Source of the DNA: Rickettsiales bacterium
Lineage (GTDB): Bacteria; Pseudomonadota; Alphaproteobacteria; Rs-D84; CACZYB01
Assembly (NCBI GenBank): GCA_031263095.1
Contig: JAISGI010000018.1
Span: 1-38,111 of the forward strand
Direction of reading: 5' to 3'
Length of the DNA stretch: 38,111 nucleotides
A program made the translations under genes and the position numbers. Positions within the stretch are counted from its first letter, which is position 1; each line of letters starts with the position of its first letter. Of the stretch, positions 9,109 to 19,207 are shown one piece after another. The notes under the pieces were generated by a model, which was given only the letters and a program-made list of their open reading frames with translations, had not been told where the DNA came from and did no database searches.

Positions 9109-10620
9109 ATGCTAGCCAAAATTGCCACATCCGCGTTTAGCGGTATAGATTCGATACTCGTCTCGGCCGAGGTGATGATATCCTCGGGTCTGCCGCGCTT
9201 CGCCATAGTCGGTCTGCCGGACAAGGCTGTATCCGAGGCGAAAGAAAGGGTGGGCTCTGCGTTCCTCGCCATGGGGCTTTCGCTTCCGGCGAAAAAGATT
9301 ATCGTCAACCTCGCTCCTGCCGATGTGGTTAAAGAGGGAAGCCACTTCGACCTGCCCATCGCCGCGGCTATACTGGCCGCGCTTAATATTATTCCGGCAG
9401 AAGAGGCAAGAAATTATATGATGCTTGGCGAACTATCCTTGGACGGCGCCATAAAGCCGGTTTCCGGCATTCTTCCCGCCGCGCTTGGCGCGCTTTCGCA
9501 TAATCTCGGCATAGTTTGCCCCGCCGAGCAGGCGCCCGAGGCATTGTGGGCGGGCAATAGGCGCGTAGTGGCCGCAGGTTCTCTTATCGAGCTTATAAAT
9601 CACTTCAAGGGAAGCCAAGTCATAGCTGCGCCTCCTCCGCCTGCGGCTTTCACGGAAAACTATGCGGTTGATATGGCCGAGATAAAGGGTCAGGAACGCG
9701 CTCGTCGGGCATTGGAAATAGCAGCCGTCGGCGGCCATCACCTTTTGATGGTAGGCCCGCCCGGCGTGGGCAAGTCCATGCTCGCCTCGCGCCTGCCCAC
9801 GATTCTCCCACCAATGGGTGCGCGCGAAGCTCTCGACGTCTCGATTATAAATTCGATTGCCGGAGTAGGGCTTGAGCATGGGCTTAAATTGACCCGCCCG
9901 TTCCGCTCGCCGCACCATACCGCGTCCCAGGCGGCCCTTACCGGCGGAGGCACTAAGGCCAAGCCCGGCGAGGCAAGCCTTGCCCACAACGGCATATTGT
10001 TCCTAGACGAACTGCCCGAGTTTTCATCCGCCGCGCTCGATTCGCTGCGCCAGCCGCTCGAAAACGGGTGCATAACAGTAGCGCGCGCGAACGGGCATAT
10101 AACATACCCGGCAAGGTTCCAGCTTGTCGCCGCCATGAACCCGTGCAAGTGCGGCTACTTCGGCGACGCCGCCAAGGCATGCTCAAGCGCCCCATTGTGC
10201 GCGATGAAGTACCAAAACCGCATATCCGGCCCGCTCTACGACCGCATAGATCTCTGCGTCGAGGTGGAAAACGTAAGCCCATGGCAGCTCGAGGGCTTAA
10301 AGCCGTCTGAGCCATCGTCCTCGATTCGCGCAAGGGTCATTGCCGCTCGCCGGTTCCAGTCCGAACGGCTTGAGCGCCACACGGGCAAGCCCGGCCTCCT
10401 AAACTCCGCGCTCTCCGGCAAGGAGATAGAGGAATCCGCCGACCTGACCCCGGACGCGTCCCGGCTTTTGGCAAATTCGGCCGAGAAACTCAAACTGTCG
10501 GCCCGCGGGTATTATAAGGCGATTCGCCTCGCCCGCACCCTTGCCGACATGGCCGGCCGTGCAAGTACGACCCCTGCCGATATGTCCGAGGCTCTGACGT
10601 TCCGCCGCCGCACGCTCTAA
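9109..10620 (+). CDS. comM: YifB/ComM family Mg-chelatase-like AAA+ ATPase
   Basis: Full-length 503 aa; Walker A GPPGVGKSML, PFRSPHHTAS, FLDELPEF, AMNPCKCGYFGD motifs; Shine-Dalgarno-like sequence upstream. Confidence 0.95.
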   Translation: MLAKIATSAFSGIDSILVSAEVMISSGLPRFAIVGLPDKAVSEAKERVGSAFLAMGLSLPAKKIIVNLAPADVVKEGSHFDLPIAAAILAALNIIPAEEARNYMMLGELSLDGAIKPVSGILPAALGALSHNLGIVCPAEQAPEALWAGNRRVVAAGSLIELINHFKGSQVIAAPPPPAAFTENYAVDMAEIKGQERARRALEIAAVGGHHLLMVGPPGVGKSMLASRLPTILPPMGAREALDVSIINSIAGVGLEHGLKLTRPFRSPHHTASQAALTGGGTKAKPGEASLAHNGILFLDELPEFSSAALDSLRQPLENGCITVARANGHITYPARFQLVAAMNPCKCGYFGDAAKACSSAPLCAMKYQNRISGPLYDRIDLCVEVENVSPWQLEGLKPSEPSSSIRARVIAARRFQSERLERHTGKPGLLNSALSGKEIEESADLTPDASRLLANSAEKLKLSARGYYKAIRLARTLADMAGRASTTPADMSEALTFRRRTL

Positions 10621-10662
10621 AAACTTGCTTATATTTCTTCAATCTGGTATAATTGAACCGTT

Positions 10663-11745
10663 ATGAGGAAGATTCTAGCGCTGACAGTACTGGTACAGGC
10701 TATTTCGCCCGTTTTGGCGCAGGAGGCTCAGGACATATCCTCGGCCCGCGCGTCCCAGGTTTCGCGCGCAGGGAAAAAGAAGGGCAACGGCGGCAACTCC
10801 AAGGTAAAATTGCAAAAGAAATCCGCGGGCAGGGTCGCCAAGGGCAAACGCGCGGAATCGGCCGCGCTCGCGGTTGACGAGGCATCGCTAGGAACACACA
10901 CCGACGCCGCTCTATCGGCAATAGGCGCAGACGGCACGCCCGTCGCAGCCCAAACCGCTGAGACAGCACTGATAGCAGCACCCGGCTCCGTCGCCGACAG
11001 CCCGGATTGGGAGGGCTTTACGATGTGCATGCGCGGCAGCTGCGGCGGCGGCAACAGCCAGCCTGCGAACGTGCGCTGCTACGAGGATTTGACGGCCGAG
11101 GACGTATTCAACCAGGAATGCAAGATAATGGTCGCGACCGACCCGTCGCGCGCCAAGGAATTTTACGACTACTTCCACGACACGGTACTTCCGACGGAAC
11201 AAAAGGAGGCATGCAATAGAAGAGGCGGCCTGTGGGATACCGCCGGCCGCCGGTGCCTGATAACCATAACGTACCGGAGGAAAGGAAGCGGAGCAAGCAA
11301 TGCCAAGGGCGTCAAGCTCGAGGATAATATCGGCTGCGACGACAACGTTCCGAAACAGGTCGAGCTCGGCGGAACACAGAAATCGCTGTTGTGTAAAGCG
11401 GAAATTTTCGGCAAAGGCCCGTGCTTCAACGCGGATAACAAGGCAATCGACGAAGTGAAAACGCAGCAGGCTCTTGGAGTCGGTCTTATGGTAACTGGAG
11501 TTGTTGGAGGTACAATCGGAGGAATCTTGGCTGGGAAACCAAAAGATGGAGCTGGTGATTGGAATGTCGGCACTACCGTACTGACCGGAGTCAGTGGCGC
11601 AGTTGCTGGAGTAGGGTCAGGCTTGCCGACTTTATTGACCGCCAACAGCAGGGCTGTCGGTCAAGGAACCGAAGCCAAGGGAAACTGCTCCCTTCCAGAC
11701 GGAAGCGATGTAAGCGAAAGTCAGGAAATAAGCTTGGAATGGTAA
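10663..11745 (+). CDS. Hypothetical secreted, Cys-containing protein with glycine-rich hydrophobic C-terminal segment
   Basis: Signal peptide MRKILALTVLVQAISPVLAQ; intact 360-aa ORF; C-terminal GVGLMVTGVVGGTIGGILAG hydrophobic glycine-zipper-like stretch. Confidence 0.65.
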   Translation: MRKILALTVLVQAISPVLAQEAQDISSARASQVSRAGKKKGNGGNSKVKLQKKSAGRVAKGKRAESAALAVDEASLGTHTDAALSAIGADGTPVAAQTAETALIAAPGSVADSPDWEGFTMCMRGSCGGGNSQPANVRCYEDLTAEDVFNQECKIMVATDPSRAKEFYDYFHDTVLPTEQKEACNRRGGLWDTAGRRCLITITYRRKGSGASNAKGVKLEDNIGCDDNVPKQVELGGTQKSLLCKAEIFGKGPCFNADNKAIDEVKTQQALGVGLMVTGVVGGTIGGILAGKPKDGAGDWNVGTTVLTGVSGAVAGVGSGLPTLLTANSRAVGQGTEAKGNCSLPDGSDVSESQEISLEW

Positions 11746-11776
11746 AGATATAAAACTATTTTTTATTATTTTTATC

Positions 11777-11826
11777 CCTGTGGGCAAGTGGAGATAACTT
11801 GAAAAGTTATCCTGCTTGTCCACAGG
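11777..11826 (+). repeat. 50-bp hairpin repeat, copy 1
   Basis: CCTGTGGGCAAGTGGAGATAACTTGAAAAGTTATCCTGCTTGTCCACAGG; near-complete palindrome. Confidence 0.9.
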
Positions 11827-11832
11827 AAACAT

Positions 11833-11859
11833 AAAAAAAGAAGCAAGAAGGCTTCTTTT
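11833..11859 (-). terminator. Intrinsic terminator (minus strand)
   Basis: AAAAGAAGC-aagaag-GCTTCTTTT hairpin, followed by a T-run when read on the minus strand, just after the 11858 ORF stop. Confidence 0.65.
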
Positions 11860-12292
11860 AACGTGAGTGAACTAATTTGCCATCTATTATAATTATATAA
11901 TCATACGCTCCCATTCCAGACTGTTCATGACGAGGATACCAACCAAATCTAACTGATTCAGCATTCAGTATCTCAGGGTGGGCTTTTATATATTCCGGGC
12001 TTAAATATATATGTTTCTGGTCAGCAGTAGTTCCAAGATTTCCATCGGTATCTACGACTATAAGTTTTCCTGGTTTTCCTCCAAGATTATTACCATCATA
12101 AGTCTTTACAATCGAGCCTTCAAAAACCTGAGGCTGAGCCGCAGGCGTGCTCTCGCAACCGGCCGCGCCAAAAGCCGCGACGACTGGTACACCGACTTTA
12201 AGTCCGACATCAAGCCCTTTGCCCACTGCTTTTGTCAAAATTTTCGCAGCTTTTTTGGCAACTTCACCCACTTTGGGGGAAATTTTCTTCAT
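11858..12292 (-). CDS. Hypothetical lipoprotein/secreted protein
   Basis: Start MKKISPKVGEVAKKAAKI...GVPVVAAFGAAGCES; unusual Lys/Ala-rich N-terminus ahead of a lipobox-like AAGC. Confidence 0.55.
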   Translation of the reverse strand: MKKISPKVGEVAKKAAKILTKAVGKGLDVGLKVGVPVVAAFGAAGCESTPAAQPQVFEGSIVKTYDGNNLGGKPGKLIVVDTDGNLGTTADQKHIYLSPEYIKAHPEILNAESVRFGWYPRHEQSGMGAYDYIIIIDGKLVHSR

Positions 12293-12372
12293 TTTTTTAT
12301 ACTCCCGGTTAAACAATTGACAAATTACGTCCGTCTATTTGTCAAAGTCAAGAAGTATTTTTCCCCACCCCG

Positions 12373-13614
12373 CTATTGGTACCTAAGCGCCTCTATGGGG
12401 TCAAGCTTCGTCGCCTTTATCGCGGGGAACAATCCGCTTGCTATTCCGACCACGATTGCCACGGAAAAGCTTATGATTACGGTCAAAAGCGATATTGGCA
12501 CTGCTTGGTCGAACAACGCTCCGCCCGCCTGCGAAAGCACTATTCCCAAAACCATGCCCACCATCGACCCGATGAACGAAATCAGTATCGCTTCAAGCAG
12601 AAATTGCCCCATAATTGCCCGATTCGTGGCGCCGATTGCCTTGCGAATCCCGATCTCGCGCGTGCGTTCCGTCACCGACACCAACATCATGTTCATAATG
12701 CCAATCGATCCCACAATCAGGGAAATCGACGCTATGCTGGCCAATAAAATCGACAAATACATCCCCACGCTGCGTATAGTGTTGAGCATTTCCGTCATAT
12801 CGTCGATATGGAAGTCGTTCTCTGCCGCAGGCTTGATTCTCCGCGATTCGCGCAGCGCCGTCTCGATAAGCTGCTTGGATCTCTCTATGTTGCTCTCGTC
12901 GTCCACCTGCGCCATGATATAGTTGACCCGATTCGGTATCCACGACCCTTGCAACCTCCGGCGATAGGTCGTAATCGGCATAAGAACCGCCGAATCTTGG
13001 TCTTGCCCGCCTATTCCCTGCCCCTTGGCTTTAAGGAGGCCGCGCACGACAAAGGGAACGTTGCCGATTCGCACCACTTCGCCGATAGGATCCGCCCCGT
13101 GGAACAGCTCGGTTTTAAGGGTTTGGCCGATAAGCACCGCCGCCGTAGCCGACTTTACGTCGCGCCAGGTAAGGGACTGCCCCTCCTCAAGCTCGTAATT
13201 CCCGGTCTTCATCACGTCCGGCGTGCTGGCGGTAATGCTGATGGTATAGTTCTCGCCCTTATAGACAATCTGGCGCGTCCCATGCACCATGGGCGATACG
13301 GCGGTAAGATAGCGTATTTTGCGCACCACGTCCGCGTCGTCCGTCTTGATGACGGTCTGCCCTCCGCCGCGCACACCTGCGGTTGCAGTGTACTCCGGTC
13401 GGATGATAAGCAGGTTCGAACCTATGCCGGACAGGGAATCGTTTATCATGTTTTGTACGGTCTGTCCCGCCGCTACCATAATGACCACCGCACACACACC
13501 GATGATTATGCCAAGCATCGTCAGGAACGAACGCAACCTGTTCGCATGCAGGGAAATCCACGATTCGCGGAATACCGCCTCGGCCATTCTAAGGTTTTTG
13601 TTGTCGGTTGCCAT
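12373..13614 (-). CDS. MacB-like ABC transporter permease (MacB_PCD + FtsX domains)
   Basis: RLRSFLTMLGIIIGVCAVVIMVAAG N-terminus; SVTERTREIGIRKAIGATNRAIMGQFLLEA FtsX motif. Confidence 0.92.
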   Translation of the reverse strand: MATDNKNLRMAEAVFRESWISLHANRLRSFLTMLGIIIGVCAVVIMVAAGQTVQNMINDSLSGIGSNLLIIRPEYTATAGVRGGGQTVIKTDDADVVRKIRYLTAVSPMVHGTRQIVYKGENYTISITASTPDVMKTGNYELEEGQSLTWRDVKSATAAVLIGQTLKTELFHGADPIGEVVRIGNVPFVVRGLLKAKGQGIGGQDQDSAVLMPITTYRRRLQGSWIPNRVNYIMAQVDDESNIERSKQLIETALRESRRIKPAAENDFHIDDMTEMLNTIRSVGMYLSILLASIASISLIVGSIGIMNMMLVSVTERTREIGIRKAIGATNRAIMGQFLLEAILISFIGSMVGMVLGIVLSQAGGALFDQAVPISLLTVIISFSVAIVVGIASGLFPAIKATKLDPIEALRYQ

Positions 13615-13617
13615 GAT

Positions 13618-13926
13618 CTATTGTATCCCGAATCTTCCGCTTTCGAACGTGTCGCTCGAGCCATCCTGATACTCGATTTCCCGGCTGGTCTCATATCCGT
13701 TGCGATATATGACGGTAATCGTCATGACACCGGCGTTGGTCTTGGTGGAATAGCGTAGCACGCCATCCGCGGGCGTAATTCCATCCCGCTCGCAATAGTC
13801 GTACTCCGGATACATCTTGTCATACTTCTTGGGGTTGCATGGCCCCACGTCATTCTCGCTGAAGTACTTTACTCCATCGCACGCAGCAAGCAGGACGATA
13901 AGTATCGGCAACAACTTATTTTTCAT
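13618..13926 (-). CDS. Small putative lipoprotein within the efflux locus
   Basis: [18 protein letters not shown] lipobox; lies between ATPase and permease genes and overlaps the end of the ATPase gene. Confidence 0.65.
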   Translation of the reverse strand: MKNKLLPILIVLLAACDGVKYFSENDVGPCNPKKYDKMYPEYDYCERDGITPADGVLRYSTKTNAGVMTITVIYRNGYETSREIEYQDGSSDTFESGRFGIQ

Positions 13927-14635
13927 TATGTTCTCCCTTGAAGTTTTTGACCTCGCCATCGTACCGCACCACGCCGTCGCGGATGTAGATAAGCCGCTTG
14001 GCATACGCGGCTATGTCCGGTTCATGCGTGACAAGCACGATTGTCTTTCCCTGATGGTTCAGCTCGGTAAATAAATCCATAATCTCGTCGCTGGTTTTCG
14101 TGTCCAAGTTTCCCGTCGGCTCGTCAGCCAGAAGGAGGGAAGGGCGATTGACAAGCGCCCTCGCGATTGCGACCCTCTGCTGCATGCCGCCGGAAATCTG
14201 GTTCGGCATGCGATGGATGAAGTCGCCAAGCTTGACGCTTTTAAGTATGTCTTCTGCCCGCTCGTGCTGCTCGGACAAGGTCGCGCCGGAGTAGATCATA
14301 GGAATGCACACATTGTCGAGAATCGTGCGCTGCATAAGCAGGTTGAAGCCTTGGAAAACGAACCCGATTTTCTGGTTGCGTATGGACGCAAGCTCGTCAT
14401 CCGTCATGCCGGAAACAAGCTGTCCGTCGATAAGGTATTTGCCCTCAGTCGGTTTGTCCAGGCACCCGAGAGTGTTCATAAGCGTGGACTTACCCGACCC
14501 ACTTGGGCCCATGATGGCCACGAAATCCCCCGCTTCTATGTCGAAGTTTATGTCGTGCAAAACCGGATAAATCTGCCCTCCGGCCATGAAATAGGTCTTG
14601 AAAAGATGCTGTATGGAAATGACCTTGCCGGACAT
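13916..14635 (-). CDS. MacB/LolD-type ABC transporter ATPase
   Basis: Walker [10 protein letters not shown], signature [15 protein letters not shown], Walker [13 protein letters not shown]. Confidence 0.95.
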   Translation of the reverse strand: MSGKVISIQHLFKTYFMAGGQIYPVLHDINFDIEAGDFVAIMGPSGSGKSTLMNTLGCLDKPTEGKYLIDGQLVSGMTDDELASIRNQKIGFVFQGFNLLMQRTILDNVCIPMIYSGATLSEQHERAEDILKSVKLGDFIHRMPNQISGGMQQRVAIARALVNRPSLLLADEPTGNLDTKTSDEIMDLFTELNHQGKTIVLVTHEPDIAAYAKRLIYIRDGVVRYDGEVKNFKGEHNEK

Positions 14636-15858
14636 CAGCGTCTTCCACCGCCCATAGGCCCGCCGCGGTTATTCTGAGGCTTAGGTTTTGCGCGCCCCGA
14701 GCCTTCAAGATAGTCCATGATAATCTTGTCCCCTTCGCCTATGCCTGCGCCCTCTATTTCCGTATGCATGCCATCCGAGATTCCCTTGGTTATCTTGATT
14801 GCTTCGATTCCCTTTATGGACGTGTCGAAGACATATACGAACCCCTGCGATGCACCCAGCTTGCGGTCTTCGGGATACACGACTTTTGAATCGAGCGATT
14901 CCGGCGGGCGGAATTGCAATGCCTGGTTCTCGACCGACAGCGCATCCTTTTTCTCAAGAGTATTTATTTCGACAAAAGCGGTCATGCCCGGAAGAAGTTT
15001 CTCGTCCTTGTTGTCGATTTTGATTACAACATTATAGACCACGATATTCTGCTCGGTCTTTGGGTTCAACCGAATTTGATCAACCGCACCCTTGAAAGTC
15101 TCAAGTGGAAAGGCGTCTACAGTGAAATCCACGCTCTGCCCCGGCTTGACATTGCCGACGTCCGCCTCGGAAATCGAGGCCTCGATTTGCATTTTCTTGA
15201 GATCTTCCGCGATGACGAATAAGGTCGGGGCCGAGAAGCTGGAGGCAATCGTCTGCCCCTCCTCGACATTCTTGGATATGATGATTCCCTTGACCGGACT
15301 ACGGATTTCAGTATAGCCGAGATTTATCTGTACCCGCTCCATCGTCGACTTTGCCGACACATAGTCCGAATTCGCCGCGGCAAGCTCGGTCTCAGCCTGG
15401 TCAAGCTCGATTTTTGCGACATACCCAGCTTCGTATAGTTCAAGCTCGCGCGCTTGGTTGAGCGTTGCGAATTTAAGCTTGGTCTTGGCCTGCTCGTATC
15501 GAGCCTCTGCAGCTTTCATCTCCTCCTGTAGACTCGACTTGTCGATGACGGCCAACAGCTGCCCGGCCTGAACCGGAGTGTTGTAATCGACGAGAATTTT
15601 ATCGACAATACCCGATACCTGCGCGCCCACGGATACAAGATTTACAGGGTTCACATTCCCGTTCGCGCTTATCTGCGCTTTGATTGTTCGTCGCGTGACA
15701 GTGGCGAAATCAAAGCTCGACTCCTTTATATTTGCACCCTTTTTCGAAGGTGAGAATATTTTGTATATAACGAACAAAGCGATGATTGCAATCGCCCATT
15801 TAAGGATTTTGCGCCGTCTAGGTGTGGTTGCGGATACGGCTGTCATAGCATCGTCCAT
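14635..15858 (-). CDS. MacA/HlyD-type periplasmic adaptor subunit
   Basis: N-terminal TM segment; VSVGAQVSGIVDKILVDYNTPVQAGQLLAVID biotinyl-lipoyl-like motif; coiled-coil region; start adjoins the ATPase stop side. Confidence 0.92.
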   Translation of the reverse strand: MDDAMTAVSATTPRRRKILKWAIAIIALFVIYKIFSPSKKGANIKESSFDFATVTRRTIKAQISANGNVNPVNLVSVGAQVSGIVDKILVDYNTPVQAGQLLAVIDKSSLQEEMKAAEARYEQAKTKLKFATLNQARELELYEAGYVAKIELDQAETELAAANSDYVSAKSTMERVQINLGYTEIRSPVKGIIISKNVEEGQTIASSFSAPTLFVIAEDLKKMQIEASISEADVGNVKPGQSVDFTVDAFPLETFKGAVDQIRLNPKTEQNIVVYNVVIKIDNKDEKLLPGMTAFVEINTLEKKDALSVENQALQFRPPESLDSKVVYPEDRKLGASQGFVYVFDTSIKGIEAIKITKGISDGMHTEIEGAGIGEGDKIIMDYLEGSGRAKPKPQNNRGGPMGGGRR

Positions 15859-15877
15859 CGTTTCCCCTCTTTTAAGG

Positions 15878-17446
15878 TTATTCTACGTCATTTCTCTCGG
15901 GCAATATCGGCTCGCTCGCCCAGATAGCCTTGGGCTTTTCAAGTGAAGTAGAGCCAACATTATCGCTTTTTGCAGTTGGAGTTGCGGCCGCATTCTCATC
16001 CATAGCTGGTGTTTCTAAGGCTACAGGCATGACATAAGCATCCGTCTTTATATCCGCCTTAGGCCCTTCGGAATCTCGCAGGTTTTTAAGCGATAACTCG
16101 CCAGAGGCGCGAAGCAATGCCACACGGTAGATATATACCCCGTACTGCGCTGCTATTTTCTCCTTGCGCGACTGAATAAGGCGCGATTGTGCGTTTAAGA
16201 GACTGATTATATCGCCCTTCCCGGCTTGATATGAGCCAAGAGCAACCTGCTCGTTCTCCTGAGCACTCTCGAACATCTTTTTGGCCAGAGTCAGAGATTT
16301 CAAAGAAGTCTTATAGTCGTTATACGCATTCACAACCGACAGCTCGACCTCCTGCTCTTTAAGTCGCACTGCCTCGCGAGCATAGGCATACATGTACTTG
16401 GCATTGCGCAAAGAATACGTTGTGTCAAAACCCGAGAATATAGGTATGGTAAGCTTTACTCCCGCCGCATGACTACCCGATTCGATGAAAGATTTACCAT
16501 TCCCCTCATCCATATTCACGTTCCACTGTCCGCTTGCGTAGGTGGAGAGAATGGGGTAAAAATCTGCACTCGCTCGCCGAACATCCGCATACGAAGCGTT
16601 CATATCGGATACTTTCGAAGCCAAATCCGGACGTTTCGCAAGCGCGACCTCTATAATCTCTCCGATGGATTTCTTCACCGGGTCGTTCTCCGGCATATCA
16701 AGCGGCGTGGCAAGCGAAATGGAAAGGTTCGGCGACAGGCCTAAAATCTGAAGTAGGTTGGCCTTGTCCGTTCGCACTACTTGTTCCTGCCGCGTGGTGT
16801 CAAGCTGCGCTTGGACAAGCGCGGTCTCGGCCTGAAGCTTGTCCGCTTTCGAGTTCATGCCAAGCTCGAATTTCTTACTGGCAAGCTCGAAAGCTTTCGT
16901 GGCCGCCTCTTCGTTCGCGCGTGCCGCCGCCAAGGCTTCTATCGCAGATAGGGTCTGGTAGTATGAGGAAATCGCCTCGAACGCAACGTTCTGTAGGGTC
17001 GAGTTATACGCGAAGCTCTTTGAGTTCATGGTCTGGAACGTCCCCTCGGTTGCGGAATCCCGTCGACCAAAATCGTAAAGTGTCCAAGAAATAGACGCAC
17101 CCAGTGTAGCCGCATCCTCATCCGATTTGAAGTTCTCCTTGTCCTTATAGTATATCTCCTGTAAGTTCCGCTGATACCCGGCTGAGGCATCAAGCGTAGG
17201 CCAATATGATGACAGCGACCTACGGTAAAGCGCCTGGCTCGACTTTGCAAGCAGCCAGCTGCTCCGCGTCTGCGAGTTATTGCACATAGCAAGCTCTATC
17301 ACGTCGGCAAGGTCAAGCTCGTCGGTCGCGAGGTTCTTGGAAAAGTTGCACGACTTCGAAAGCTCGGCAAGCGAGGTATTACGCACTTCAGCTCTTGCAC
17401 TCGTACCGATAAGAGCCATAATTATCAAAAAACTTATTCTCTTCAT
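15878..17446 (-). CDS. TolC-family outer membrane efflux protein
   Basis: Start MKRISFLIIMALIGTSARA (SD GGAG upstream); duplicated OEP-type repeats incl. LSPNLSISLATPLDMP and KRPDLASKVSDMNASYADVRRASADFYP. Confidence 0.9.
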   Translation of the reverse strand: MKRISFLIIMALIGTSARAEVRNTSLAELSKSCNFSKNLATDELDLADVIELAMCNNSQTRSSWLLAKSSQALYRRSLSSYWPTLDASAGYQRNLQEIYYKDKENFKSDEDAATLGASISWTLYDFGRRDSATEGTFQTMNSKSFAYNSTLQNVAFEAISSYYQTLSAIEALAAARANEEAATKAFELASKKFELGMNSKADKLQAETALVQAQLDTTRQEQVVRTDKANLLQILGLSPNLSISLATPLDMPENDPVKKSIGEIIEVALAKRPDLASKVSDMNASYADVRRASADFYPILSTYASGQWNVNMDEGNGKSFIESGSHAAGVKLTIPIFSGFDTTYSLRNAKYMYAYAREAVRLKEQEVELSVVNAYNDYKTSLKSLTLAKKMFESAQENEQVALGSYQAGKGDIISLLNAQSRLIQSRKEKIAAQYGVYIYRVALLRASGELSLKNLRDSEGPKADIKTDAYVMPVALETPAMDENAAATPTAKSDNVGSTSLEKPKAIWASEPILPERNDVE

Positions 17447-17621
17447 TGCCACTCCTTGTATCGACTTATTATATAGGAAACCAGCCATCGAGTCAATAGA
17501 AAAATGGCCGTTTCCCCTTTGTCTAATATATGACAAACAAGGCAAATTCTTGCGTTTTTGTTATTATTGAAAAGTATATGGAATCAGGAAGTAATTTATG
17601 AAAGTTATGGATAGGACTCCT

Positions 17622-18539
17622 CTAATCTCTTTGCATATAAGTTTTTTCCAGTGTAGGAGTCAAGGGTTTTTCTATGGAAATATTATATTGGAATAAACCA
17701 AGGGGTGGATATTTGCTTTTTTCACCATTTATCACATCCATAACGGAATATGAAGTACGCCACGCGTTTTGCACTGGCCAATCGAATACAGTGGTATAAT
17801 TTCCTTTAGCGTTTGTTGGAACTGCCTCTAAGTCATTTAGGTACAACCTTCCATAAATACCTTTATCAGTCAAAACCCCATATCTTAGTACATCTTTGTT
17901 GTTGTAGGCTAAGATATTGAGGTTTTCTGAAAAAATACAAATGCCGGTATCTACAAGCTTTGTTCTGCCAGAGTAATAACTATTGTCTCCAATTTTATAT
18001 ACATTGCCATGTGTCCTTGCCTCATAATTGCTTGAACAACCGTTTAACTCTGTCCTATCTGTAATTGTAAAAAAAGAGTACCCTTCTTGTAGTGCAACTT
18101 CCGCCGCCACCATCATTGCCCAATCTTTTTTCTTGTCATAAGAAAAATTATTATCTGTCAAATTTATTTTATACTGTCGCACATCCAACGGACGACCTAT
18201 TGCTAAATCTGATAAAGATACAAAATGTTTTTTCTTCATCTCTAATTCGGCATTTTGTTCCTTATCTTGTTCAGTCCAGCCTATAGCCTGTCCAGAAAGC
18301 TCATATCCGCGAATGATGGATTCTTTTGATTGTTCAAATCCACAGCCGTTCGATATACTAACCCCTCTGTCTAATTGGCGTTGGCATAAAGCCCAATCTT
18401 CTAAATTTGCGGGCATGTAGAACTTATTCGCAGTTTGTTTAACTTGCGCCTTTCTACGAAAATTTCCATCCGTAATATCTTTGTTTGCGCCAACGCAACC
18501 TACGAATAAAGTAATAAGAACTAAATGCAACTGTTTCAT
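17622..18539 (-). CDS. Hypothetical low-GC lipoprotein
   Basis: MKQLHLVLITLFVGCVGANK lipobox; SD GGAGAGGG upstream; no family recognised. Confidence 0.6.
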   Translation of the reverse strand: MKQLHLVLITLFVGCVGANKDITDGNFRRKAQVKQTANKFYMPANLEDWALCQRQLDRGVSISNGCGFEQSKESIIRGYELSGQAIGWTEQDKEQNAELEMKKKHFVSLSDLAIGRPLDVRQYKINLTDNNFSYDKKKDWAMMVAAEVALQEGYSFFTITDRTELNGCSSNYEARTHGNVYKIGDNSYYSGRTKLVDTGICIFSENLNILAYNNKDVLRYGVLTDKGIYGRLYLNDLEAVPTNAKGNYTTVFDWPVQNAWRTSYSVMDVINGEKSKYPPLGLFQYNISIEKPLTPTLEKTYMQRD

Positions 18540-18634
18540 TTTACCCTCTCCGGATGGCAATAACGCTTTGCCGTATTCGTATTTCCTGCCGTCAACCTTA
18601 GTTCATTTATCGCAGTTCGTTTTTTTATTATTCC

Positions 18635-18684
18635 CCTATAGAAACCCAAGATAACTTACAAAAGTTATTCTGGGTTTCCACAGA
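18635..18684 (+). repeat. 50-bp hairpin repeat, copy 2 (diverged left end)
   Basis: CCTATAGAAACCCAAGATAACTTACAAAAGTTATTCTGGGTTTCCACAGA; same architecture as copies 1 and 3. Confidence 0.85.
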
Positions 18685-18698
18685 CGAAATCAAATGCT

Positions 18699-19052
18699 TT
18701 ATGCAACTTTGCGAAGCTTGCTCTCGCTCGAGGCGCCGACCTCCGCTTCTAGTGCACTCATCTGCTCATGCGCGGCCTCGAATATGAAAAGCTTTATGCG
18801 CTCGGCGATTTGCGAGTCGGTCATGGTCTTAGTGTTCTCGGCGAACGACTGACGCCGTATCTGGAACGCAGTGTAAGCACCGATAAGCTCGGCGCGCTCC
18901 AAGCTCTCGAGGCTGCCGCTTGCGCCCTCATGTATGCTTTTTGCAATGGCCTCTTTAAGCGAGACTGTCGCGCCGCCCTTTTCGACCCATATTATCTCCT
19001 CAAGTACCGAGTCGATTATGGTCATGAGTATGGTCTTGTTCTTGCTTTCCAT
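18699..19052 (-). CDS. Hypothetical protein
   Basis: Probable start MESKNKTILMTIIDSVLEE preceded by AGGAG-type SD; helical composition; no family recognised. Confidence 0.55.
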   Translation of the reverse strand: MESKNKTILMTIIDSVLEEIIWVEKGGATVSLKEAIAKSIHEGASGSLESLERAELIGAYTAFQIRRQSFAENTKTMTDSQIAERIKLFIFEAAHEQMSALEAEVGASSESKLRKVA

Positions 19053-19172
19053 TTTTTCTCCTTTTTTACGCCCTCGGGTACCAATATGATTCATACAGAT
19101 TCTATTGTCAAGTAAAAAATGTATTTTTATTGAAAAAAGTTATTCTATGTCATGTCTAGGCATTTTTTGTCA

Positions 19173-19201
19173 TTGACAGCCATAAAAAGGCATTATAAGA
19201 T
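19173..19201 (+). promoter_or_regulatory. Putative sigma70 promoter of mraZ
   Basis: TTGACA (19173-19178), 17-bp spacer, TAAGAT (19196-19201); six bases before the ATG at 19208. Confidence 0.5.
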
Positions 19202-19207
19202 ACAGCT

